A stretch of DNA of 64,000 nt from Aphis gossypii (taxonomy: Eukaryota; Arthropoda; Insecta; Hemiptera; Aphididae), in NCBI RefSeq assembly GCF_020184175.1, contig NW_026083058.1, forward strand, positions 1 through 64,000. Reading direction: 5' to 3'. The translations under genes and the position numbers were made by a program. Numbering within the stretch: the stretch's first letter is position 1; each line of letters begins with the position of its first letter. Positions 56,115 to 64,000 of this stretch are shown here, piece after piece. The notes beneath the pieces were generated by a model, which was not told the origin of the DNA, searched no databases, and saw nothing but the letters and a program-made list of their open reading frames with translations.

Positions 56115-56694
56115 ATGTCTTGCTACTCATTTAAAAGCGATGACGAGGAGTCGGTTGTAGTGTCCGAATTAAGTAAAAAACATTTTTTTTTTTTTTTTTT
56201 TTTTATTACAATATATATATAGTATATAATTGTTTTAATTGAAATACATTTTTTTTTTGAAAAAATTATTAAATATTTTATGAAAAATTGATTTTGTAAA
56301 CCGCCATCAGCTTATCGTCTATTTTAACTATAGGATAATATTGCAACAACATCTCAAAAAAAAGGTACATCGAAAAGGTTAGCTATGAAACCGGAGAAAA
56401 AACCGGTATCGAAAAAGACGAAAAGGTGAGTTATATAAATTTATGACATTACGAAAAAGTAAAAAAATATAATTTAATTATTATTTTATAGAGCACTGCT
56501 ATCTGTTATACAGACAAAATATTGGTTTTAATAACAGATCCAACTATACCAACCGATGCAGAGAACACCTTGAATATAAAAAAGGATGATTGTTCATTAA
56601 CGGTTAAGACACCTGTAGAGAATACGGCTGTAGATTACTGGACTATAGCACATTATAAATGTGCTAAAATTGCTAATGTTGCTCTGCAAGATAG
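56115..56694 (+). other. Candidate three-exon orphan gene, phases unresolved
   Basis: Exon 1 (56115-56172) encodes MSCYSFKSDDEESVVVSEL and ends at a GTAAAA donor. Exon 2 (56334-56425) lies between CTATAG and GTGAGT; one frame is strongly basic (KRLAMKPEKKPVSKKTK), another is acidic-basic (YETGEKTGIEKDEK). Exon 3 (56492-56694) lies between TTTATAG and GTAATA and is open over 67 codons with DKILVLITDPTIPTDAENTL and VDYWTIAHYKCAKIANVALQ. The simplest splicing introduces a stop at the start of exon 2, so either an exon border is different or the gene is dead. I do not recognise the protein. The Helitron terminus begins 28 nt after exon 3 and may have cut the gene. Confidence 0.4.
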
Positions 56695-57032
56695 GTAATA
56701 ATAATAATAATAATATATCTATCTAATATATAAAATTATCGTGTCACAGTTTTCGTTGCCATACTCCTCCGAAATGGCTTGACCGATTTTGATGAAATTT
56801 TTTGTGCATATTCAGTAGGTATGAGAATCGGCTAACATCTATTTTTCATACCCCTAAGTGATAAGGGTTGTCCAGAAAAAGATAATAGAAGTGCTCAAAC
56901 AGGGGTTTTGATAATTTACGGTAGAAATAATTGTTTATAAATGGTTGCTAAGGTATTGGTTATATATATATATATATATATAAAAAAAAAAAATAATAGA
57001 TATAACATATAAAAATGCATACAATCCTCAAA

Positions 57033-57181
57033 TTTTCCTTTTAATCAGCCCCTTTGCGTTTTATTGGCATTGCTCACCGTACAAAACATACATTATGTAC
57101 AATTGTCAACGTTACTACACTTGATGCATAAACAATATGTATGGCAACGAAAACTGTGACTCGAGAATTTTATATATTAGA
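57033..57181 (-). repeat. Inverted extra Helitron 5' end
   Basis: Reading the minus strand from 57181 gives TCTAATATATAAAATTCTCG, CACAGTTTTCGTTGCCATAC, then the TGTTTTGTACGGTGAGCAATGCC block that on the plus strand occurs at 57183-57204. So the leader is present as inverted copies: 56722-56763 versus 57138-57181, and 57033-57079 versus 57183-57228. Confidence 0.8.
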
Positions 57182-57199
57182 TGTTTTGTACAGTGAGCA

Positions 57200-57382
57200 A
57201 TGCCAAGAAAACGCAAAGGGGCTGATTTGAGCCGCAGTACAAGTAAAGCTCGAAACTTGCGAAATAACAGATCCGAAAGAACAGAAGAATAAATCCAGCA
57301 ACAAAATACTGATGCACGTGTCAGAATGGCGCAATTACATCAAAAAGAGCCAGAAGATACACGAGCTGAACGCAATGAAGTC
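57200..57382 (+). pseudogene. Helitron Rep N-terminus before solo LTR
   Basis: ATG 57200 starts MPRKRKGADLSRSTSKARNL, the basic beginning typical of Helitron replicases, with a TAA near 57290 in the same frame followed by MAQLHQKEPEDTRAERNEV. The coding continues at 58074 after the LTR. Confidence 0.75.
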
Positions 57383-58073
57383 TGCAACGTGCTCTGATAC
57401 TTATATTAAATATAATATATAAATTACATTCTGTAGCCGACAATAACCACAACGCTAGGGGGCATAACAAACATCCCTATAATTATGCTAAGGGTGAGCA
57501 GTTAAGCAAGTAATGATCGAGACCAACAATTTGGGACCTAAAATGAAAGGTAAAAGATAACTAATCAAAAGGTATCATCACACGTATGCTTTCTACCCGC
57601 TAGAAATAATGGCTATATGATTGCTATTTGGTGAAATGTGTGGATGCGTAATTACCACCCGGTAGAATATACTAGGTACGTAATTACCCACCCGGTAGAA
57701 TATTATAGACACATAATTGACGCACGACGTTGCGCGAATGACGCGATGCGTGGAAAGAAGCGGATGCAGGTGCAGATGACCATCAGGGACCAGAAGGTAC
57801 CGCGGGAGTCCCTGTATGATATATAAGGGGGCCCAGATTAGGCACATTTCAGACGTGATCCACCAGAGTTAGAGCAAGCACCTTCACGTCACCCAGTTTA
57901 ATATTTTATGTCTCCTGGACTTAGAATATTTTTCACAGTTTAATTTATTAAATCAATTGGACTTAGAATATTTTCCGAATAAAAACACTTAGAAATATTT
58001 CGATTGTTATATTTCTTACGACTACATCCATTCCATAATACATCTTTCAATTGCTTGTACGTGGCACGTTACA
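57383..58073 (+). repeat. Solo LTR inserted in the Helitron ORF
   Basis: Starts TGCAACGTG and ends CACGTTACA, near-complementary ends, 691 bp. AGTC (AAGTC on the left) flanks both sides (57379-57382 and 58074-58077). TATATAAGGGGGCCC at 57820 and AATAAA near 57978 mark promoter and poly(A) signal. There is no internal retroelement sequence, so the two LTRs recombined. The core-promoter words match the LTR end at 29848-30317. Confidence 0.85.
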
Positions 58074-60029
58074 AGTCAGAAGATTAGAACAACGACAATC
58101 ACGCCGCTTCACAGTCAAAAGACGAAGAACAAATGACCAACAACGACAACAGGTACATCGAGCATTTATATCTGATTCATTCCCGCGTCTAGCATTCCAG
58201 TATGTGCCCGATATTGAATATTATGCTTATTCAAAAGTGGTAATTGGTGCTATGGACAAGGAATGTCCGCATTGTCATGCTCTGAAATTCAAAAATGAGC
58301 CAGCTGGGATGTGTTGCGCGTCAGGAAAAGTGCAACTACCTGAAATTGAAACAACACCTGATCCATTGATCGGCTTACTCATCTTCACGGATCCAGATTC
58401 TAACGAGTTCCTGAAGTTAATTCGAAGATTCAATTCATGCTTTCAAATGACATCGTTCGGAGCAACAGAAATAGTTCGAAATACTAATGCAAATGGTCAA
58501 CAATTCAATTCTACATTCAAAATCAGAGGCCAAGTTTGTCATAAAATGGGCTCACTGCAGCCAATGCCAAACGAACCACATAAATTCTTACAAATATACT
58601 TTATGGGTGGCGATGATTCCGGTAGCGCACTTGCCAATCGCGTGAATGCATGTTGTTATTATAATAACCTTGATTCACTTTATGCCAGGCGCATCGTCGG
58701 AGAGCTAGATGCTCTTTTGAACGAGCACAACGAGTTGTTGAAAATATTCAAATCACATATGCACCAATTACAAAGCGATAATCACGCTATCACGCATATT
58801 AATCCTGATAAAACACCAGCTGGAGAGCATTTTCGTAGATTCAATTCACCCGTTGTTGATGATGTTGCTGGAATCATGGTTGGCGATTGTACAGCTGCAC
58901 TAGAAATTGTGATTCGTAGAAGAAATAATAACTTTCAGTTCATTCCTGACACACATCGTTCATATGACGCTCTCCAATATCCGCTAATATTCTGGAAGGG
59001 ACAAGACTGATATTGCATAAACATATAACAACGAGATCCCGTATCAGGTACTTCATTGATTATTAATTTGATCATTAATCATTTAACAAAACAATTAAAT
59101 TATTGAACGTAATAAATTTAAATTAATTTTTATGAACAAATATTACAGGAGTTGAAACAAACAAGAACGTTAGCTCAAAGGATTATTATGCTTACCGATT
59201 AATGATTAGACGTGGCCTGGACAACGTCATTTTACGATGTCGTGAGCTTTGTCAATATATACGCGAAGATTGAGAGCGAACGACTCGATACTTACGATAT
59301 AATCAACAAAAGCTGCGCGCGGAAGAGTACATTCATTTGCAAGACGCTATCAACAACAATGCCGACGTCGCCGAAATTGGTAACCATGTCATTTTACCAT
59401 CATCCTACGTAGGCAGTCCACGTCATTTGCAAGAATATATACAGGATGCTCTGACTTACGTGTGCTAATATGGACGACCATGTTTATTTTTCACGTTCAC
59501 ATGTAATCCAAAATGGCCAGAGATTACATCTTTGCTACTGCCTGGCCAAAATGCAATACATCGCCATGACATTACAGCACGTGTGTTCAGACAAAAGTTG
59601 AAGTCTTTAATAAGTTTCATTACTTAATCACATTTATTTGGTTCCACACGTTGCTGGATGTATTCGGTTGAGTGGCAAAAGCGAGGATTACCTCATGCAC
59701 ACATTTTGGTTTGGTTCATCGACAAAATCCGTCCTGAAGAAATCGATAGTATCATTTCTGCGGAAATTCTAGATCCATCCACCGACCAACTGCTGTTTGA
59801 TATTGTTACAACAAACATGATTTATGGTCCATGTGGTACTCTTAATTGTTCATCGCCTTGCATGGCTGATGGAAAATGTACTAAAAATTTCCCTAAAGAT
59901 TTTACCAATGATACGGTCACAAATGTCAACGGATACCCAATATATCGTCGAAGAAATCCTGAAAATGGCGGACAGTCATTTATTAAAAATATCATCAACA
60001 CAGACATTGTATTGACAATCATTGGGTAG
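58074..60029 (+). pseudogene. Helitron Rep protein: zinc region and HUH domain
   Basis: The frame to 59010 includes CPHCHALKF..CCASGKVQLP (zinc-binding) and ends at a TGA where family members continue with GYxINI. An intron-like gap (about 59040-59147, GT..AG) leads to VSSKDYYAYRLMIR and LQDAINNNADVAEIGNHVIL in shifting frames. The Rep domain has FFTFTCNPKWPEI and QKRGLPHAHILVWF (HUH = HAH). A stop interrupts just upstream of WMYSVEW. The Rep domain nicks and joins DNA in rolling-circle transposition. Confidence 0.85.
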
Positions 60030-60410
60030 TGCCATATTCGCCTCTGCTGAGCAAGACATATAATGCTCATATTAATGTTGAGTTCTGCAGTTCTGTGAAG
60101 AGCATCAAATACATTTGCAAGTATGTCCATAAAGGCAGTGATATGGCGGTGTTTAGAGTGGAAAATATTAATGTGAATGCTCCTCCAGTGAATAAAAACG
60201 ATGGAATAACGCTCTACCAAATTGGTCGGTACATCAGCTCCAATGAAGCTGCTTGGAGTATCTTTGGTTTTCCAATTCATGAACGGGATCCAGCAGTTGT
60301 TAATTTTGCCATCCATCTTGAAACCGGCCAGCGTGTATTTTTACGAACGAGACAGCGACTTACTTACTTTTTTAGATGGAAGCATGCTGAATTCTCACTC
60401 AAAATATCTC
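60029..60410 (+). pseudogene. Helitron Rep, tyrosine motif segment, truncated
   Basis: After a frame change near 60020, VPYSPLLSKTYNAHINVEFC and SIKYICKYVHKGSDMA follow. The two tyrosines of KYICKY, four residues apart, are the Y2 catalytic pair of Helitron Rep. Sequence identity fades after about 60330 and the Pif1-like helicase is absent because the Harbinger element begins at about 60411. Confidence 0.8.
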
Positions 60411-60710
60411 TAAAGCCGGGATCCCAAGGCGCGTGGCGCGTGGAGCGGCACGAGGCTTGGTATTGCGCGGTATTGTTCACGCGCCGTGTGATCGGTTTGC
60501 TCGGCGCGGCTCGTGTAATATCGGCGCGGCTCGCGTCTATCCAAAAATTGTCGGTTTTTGGTACCCAAGTCAAAGGAAATCATTCGTGCTCGTTGCTCGG
60601 CTCGTGAAACCAGTCCAACGCGTTCCCACGGACTAAAGAGGCTCGTGTATATTTTCACTATTTTCTTTTTACCTTTTTTCGAATATTTTATTTATTTATT
60701 TTTAAACAAT

Positions 60711-61052
60711 ATGGAGTGGTCAAATGAACTGATCTTAGAATTTCTTGATCTGTATGAACAAGAACCTTGTATCTGGAACCCAAAACACCCACAACACAAA
60801 ATTCGCAATTCCATACATGATTCGTGGGTAAATATTTCAAAAAATCTCAGTTTACCGTATTCAATAAGTGACTTGAAAAAGAAGAAAGAATCGTTGATGG
60901 CCACATTCAGGAAACTCGTTAACAAAGTTAAAACGAGTAAAAAAACGGGATCGGGATTAGATGACATCTACAAACCTGACTGGTTCGCATACGAAGCAAT
61001 GGCCAAGTTTCTACATAGCGTGAACCAACCTAATGCCACCAAAAGTTCAGAG
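60711..61052 (+). CDS. MADF-domain DNA-binding protein, exon 1
   Basis: ATG 60711 opens 114 codons without a stop to a GTAAAT donor at 61053. MEWSNELILEFLDLYEQEPC, WNPKHPQHKIRNSIHDSWVN and LKKKKESLMATFRKLVNKVK form a MADF domain: an initial acidic helix, the P.LW region and the R.aW..i helix. In Harbinger elements such a protein binds the termini and helps bring the transposase to DNA. Further exons are not obvious before the convergent transposase at 61187. Confidence 0.8.
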
Positions 61053-61186
61053 GTAAATGTATTCAGATTAAATAAATAATAATAATATATAGGTACACAT
61101 ATTTATTGAATATTATTCTTAGCATCAAATATTAATTAACAATAATTAAATATACCAGACTTTCTTACATAAATTATAATTATACT

Positions 61187-61281
61187 TTAAAAATTGTTCT
61201 GCCACGGAACAGCACCATTCGTCATGAAATATTCTGTGAATAATTCTCTAACTTCTTTCGCATCGCTTGGTGACCTACGGG
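61187..61281 (-). CDS. Harbinger transposase C-terminal part (3' segment)
   Basis: Minus-strand reading ends at TAA 61187-61189 and contains SPSDAKEVRELFTEYFMTNG followed by AVPWQNNF, the C-terminal signature of Harbinger DDE transposases (R-x-x-F-x-x-YF...GAVxWQ). It connects in frame with 63917-64000 when the hAT and one CCTACGGG are removed. Confidence 0.8.
61274..61281. repeat. Target-site duplication CCTACGGG (left)
   Basis: Identical to 63909-63916 beyond the right end of the hAT; exact 8 bp. Confidence 0.95.
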
Positions 61282-63908
61282 TAGAGTTACCATAATGTTT
61301 TTAGACCAAATCCGGACATCAGTTCCGTTTCAGGGGGAGGGGGGGGGGAAATTAAAGTTAAACAGTATTGTTCTTTCATTAATACAATTTTATTTAAATC
61401 TATAAATAAAACGTCTACATAAGAGTTATTAGGTTAAACACGTTACAATAATTAATTAACTTATATAATAATTTTTATCAGTTCCTTATTCAGTTCGTGC
61501 TGGGTCCTGGTTCGCAACATTCTTCATTGTCTTTTTTCTTTTCATATTTTTCAGATGCGTTAATTTTTTTCAGAAAACATTTGTCAATTTTAATTTTATC
61601 GTGAAATTGTGAACATGACAAATCAGAATTTGCTTTAATATTAAGCAGCTCTTTTAAAACTGTTTATGACAATCTTCCTCTTTCAGCACTCCAAATAGAC
61701 CCCATCATTGAAAAAATACGCTCGGCGGGAGCTGAAGTGCCAGGCAGACACATTGCAAATTCTATTATTTTAAAAATATTCAAAAAAGAAACGTTGCTTC
61801 TAAAAAATGCATCAAATATCTCCTTCCATTTTTCATGCATTTTCGGTGTTAATTCATTTTGTTGTGAAGCCCATTTAGATTTCAGATGTCTTAGTACTTG
61901 GACTAGAGACGAGTGTTCATCAAATAATTGATCCACATTGATAGAATTTGGTACAATATTGACAACTATTATTGCACTAGCCTCCATTTCTTCCCAAGTA
62001 GGATCATTTTGTAGCGTTAACCATTTGAATTTGTTAGCTTTGTCAAAGCTGTTTTCCCAAAGTTTTAAATAATTTATCCCTGCTTGATAAAAACCTTCCA
62101 TATTTTTACGAAAATGATTTTCCTTATCAACATCAATTGTATTATCATCTTTAAGTTTAGCAAGCATTTGGTTAGCTGCAAATGGTATTAAGTTATTTGC
62201 TTTCCGTTCTTCTAGTTTGATAACTAATTCTTCATACACTTGTGTTGCTTCTGAAGCAGTTATATAGTCAGACTCAAGTTTAAGAATAGATATTTGGAAC
62301 ATTTGAACAGTTCCATGCACAAACTTTAAAAAAAGTTCAGATACTGGGTCTTTAAAAAATGCAAGTAACACAGCAGGACAGTTTTCAATAGCCATGAAAT
62401 ACGACTTTAAGGCGTCAAACAATAACAATATCCGTTCTATGGCAGGTAATAAGCTCAAAAATCTCGTATTTCCATGTGAAAGGACTCTTTTATATTCTAT
62501 ATTTGCAAAATCGCAAAATTCTTTTAACGCAGTCACTCTGACAGTATACTGAAAAAAGAATTTATAGACTTTTACTACTATTACCTCAACGTCAATGGAC
62601 AGAGCATCGCATGCTGTCTGGACAGTGTTATGTAAAATATGAGCCGCACAACCAATTCCAAGAATAGGACGAGACAAAGATGTTTGCAGTTTTCGAAAAA
62701 CATTTCCTTGACCTTTTCTTTTTACACCACCGAAGTTAGTATTAGTGTTATCAGCACACAGACAAACAACTTTTGAAAATAGAATACTTTTTAATACATT
62801 TTAAAAGATGTTCTACCAAAATATCAGAGGTTTCACCCGGAAGTTGATCAAAATATAAAAGTTTAACCTTAATTCCTTCATTTTGGTTAAAATAACGAAC
62901 GCATACGGGAGTCAGTTTAATTTATTTTCTGTTAGAACTGTCAATCGTTAATGTAACAAAATTTACATCTTTGAGATCTTTAAGTAATTCATTAAATATG
63001 TAAGGAGATATAACATTTACAATAATTGCTTCCGTTTTAGTCCTAGCTCCTGAATATTTGCTCTCAAAAAACTTTTTAATAAGTTTGGCAGTACAGTCGG
63101 ACGTTCTAAAACTTAATCCGTGTGTGGCAGTGTGGTAATCAAAAGTTGCTTCTTTGGCCGCACACTGCAATTCGTCATTTGTAGCGTCAATGTGTTTAAA
63201 AAAAGATTTAATACTTGCCGTGGACACCGCTTGACTAGCCTTTTTGTGTCTGTCACTTTGTATGTGATTTTCAATATCATACCGTCCTCGATGCTCCACA
63301 GAAAATTCTGAATTGCATGTCCAACATAGCGGTCATTACTATTTTGACACTGTTTTAAAAACTTATATTCTTCTTTTAGTTTGTCGGTAAAAACACACTT
63401 ACGTTTAGGCATTTTTTGAAGACGTAGTACCATAAATTAACAAAACTATAATATTTAATATTTCAAGCAAAACACAACTACAAGAAAAACAAATAACAAC
63501 CACCTCTTCATTCATAAAACAGAAAGAAACTGGCGAAGCGTCGACTGTCGAGTGAATTTTACGATGTATACGGGTCGTTTTCCAGTACACATAACATGTG
63601 AACGAATTAAACACACGAATACTTATTTAGTAGGACTACATTTGATAATACTTTATTTTATTTTATGGCAACGACGATAATAATGAATAGTCGCTTATCG
63701 TGACGTTCTGGGAAAAAAATATGAATAAAAATAGAAATTAGATATTATTAATTTATACAGAGTGAACCCGGAAATCTGTCACCAATCATAACTTTTTGTA
63801 TCAATATAACCACGTTAAACGGTTACCTTTATAAAATCCGGACGCCAATCCGGACAGGTGTTTGAAATCCGGACTGTCCCGACGAAATCCGGACGTATGG
63901 TAACCCTA
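61282..63908 (-). mobile_element. hAT element, 2627 bp, complete termini
   Basis: The right end read inward is TAGGGTTACCATACGTCCGG and the left end TAGAGTTACCATAATG, imperfect inverted termini with ATCCGGAC words on both sides, flanked by CCTACGGG. The single transposase gene is on the minus strand. A poly-G tract (about 61336-61350) lies near the left end. The length is normal for an autonomous hAT, but the ORF is interrupted. Confidence 0.92.
61490..63433 (-). pseudogene. hAT transposase with BED-like finger, four lesions
   Basis: The minus strand starts near 63415 (MPKRKCVFTDKLKEEYKFL), shifts frame near 63300 into ENHIQSDRHKKASQAVS (finger histidines) and SIKSFFKH, and reaches NFVTLTIDSSNRK, the first catalytic Asp, at 62922. 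A further break precedes the block CADNTNTNFGG with the second Asp (about 62745). The frame 62677-61664 contains IGCAAHILHNTVQ, LSHGNTRFLSLLPAIERIL and TSAPAERIFSMMGSIWSAER, the dimerisation region with the catalytic Glu. A frameshift near 61665 moves the last 55 residues, ending TGA at 61490-61492. It is a recently decayed transposase. Confidence 0.85.
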
Positions 63909-63916
63909 CCTACGGG

Positions 63917-64000
63917 GCATTCTACGAATTGGTAGGAACGATACTTCGTTATAGTGATTTTGACGCCATAACATTGGGATAATTTCACCATCTTTTTCCG
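63917..64000 (-). CDS. Harbinger transposase, upstream segment at window edge
   Basis: The minus strand is open through the end of the window and includes KDGEIIPMLWRQNHYNEVSF, leading directly into the residues encoded at 61281-61187. It is interrupted only by the hAT. The catalytic DDE core should lie beyond 64000. Confidence 0.75.

Larger units (their letters stand above)
56722..60410 (+). mobile_element. Helitron (Rep-bearing), 3'-truncated
   Basis: The 5' terminus TCTAATATATAAAATTATCG follows an A, as expected for A|T insertion, and continues into the insect-Helitron leader with TTGACCGATTTTGATGAAA. The ORF contains the Helitron N-terminal zinc region and the HUH/Y2 Rep domain but no helicase; the sequence switches at about 60410 to another element. 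A solo LTR (57383-58073) and an inverted partial Helitron end (57033-57181) lie inside. Confidence 0.8.
60411..64000. mobile_element. PIF/Harbinger element, split by a hAT, open at window end
   Basis: Begins after TAA with AGCCGGGATCCCAAGGCGCG and a CG-rich terminal region. It carries a plus-strand MADF gene (60711-61052) and a convergent minus-strand transposase (61187-61281 continuing at 63917-64000). TAA/TTA targets and the MADF-plus-transposase pair are typical of PIF/Harbinger. The right terminus lies beyond the window. Confidence 0.75.

Noticed and set aside
56012..56694. Endogenous densovirus promoter and gene
   Set aside because: TATA plus TCAGT resembles densoviral promoters, but none of the exons shows a recognisable parvoviral replication or capsid motif, and the core promoter is common in arthropods.
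1..64000. tRNA, rRNA genes and CRISPR arrays
   Set aside because: No cloverleaf-like sequence with A and B boxes, no conserved rRNA core and no regularly spaced repeats were seen on reading.

Overview
The window looks like an animal (arthropod) repeat-rich chromosome segment, most likely from an aphid or a close hemipteran relative. The host background is very AT-rich, predicted exons are bounded by GT..AG introns, and the transposon families (FLYWCH/MULE, TTF/ZMYM1-type hAT, MADF/Harbinger, Polinton, mariner, R1-like and Gypsy) are ones common in insect genomes. The species call is inference; no single-copy host gene was recognised. Nearly every coding stretch is part of a transposable element, and most are broken by stops or frameshifts. 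I saw no rRNA gene, tRNA gene or CRISPR array.

Layout. 1-3330: a decayed transposase-like gene and a spliced companion gene fragment. 3425-7187: a GC-rich R1-clade non-LTR retrotransposon cut off at its 3' end, meeting head-on (7187/7188) a minus-strand RNase H-bearing non-LTR element that ends in a foldback (8310-8564). About 9560-20717: one minus-strand Gypsy element (5' LTR at 20332-20717) split by a full-length CR1/Jockey-group element (9731-14270, ACTAGT duplication) and by a mariner (18648-19966, TA duplication). 20747-28600: a BED-finger exon, then a MADF-domain (Harbinger-like) gene whose intron holds a hAT (21832-27757, CTGCTCCA duplication) which itself holds a second, ZMYM1-like hAT (23202-27107, TATTAACT duplication), then another hAT core. 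28600-30317: Gypsy debris and an LTR end. 30434-32213: FLYWCH/MULE gene with five exons. 32596-33563: P-element-like transposase piece. 33800-35571: a small two-exon minus-strand gene that splices in phase and joins an RGG box to a CCHC knuckle.

34780-38851 carries copies of an interspersed repeat. One copy was hit by a recent Gypsy element (38852-44522; 208-bp LTRs with one difference; CTAG duplication). 44766-48460 holds hAT remnants. 49205-54476 is a Polinton/Maverick fragment (integrase with chromodomain, convergent protein-primed DNA polymerase B). 55741-56694 holds direct repeats, a TATA plus TCAGT core promoter and candidate exons of an unknown gene. 56722-60410 is a Helitron (HUH/Y2 Rep) carrying a solo LTR. 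60411-64000 is a Harbinger element (MADF gene plus convergent transposase) whose transposase is split by a hAT (61282-63908, CCTACGGG duplication).

The main biological picture is successive nesting. Target-site duplications give a relative order of insertions, and in two cases removing the inserted element rejoins an interrupted reading frame. The least explained objects are the RGG-CCHC gene at 33800-35571 and the promoter-exon region at 55741-56694.
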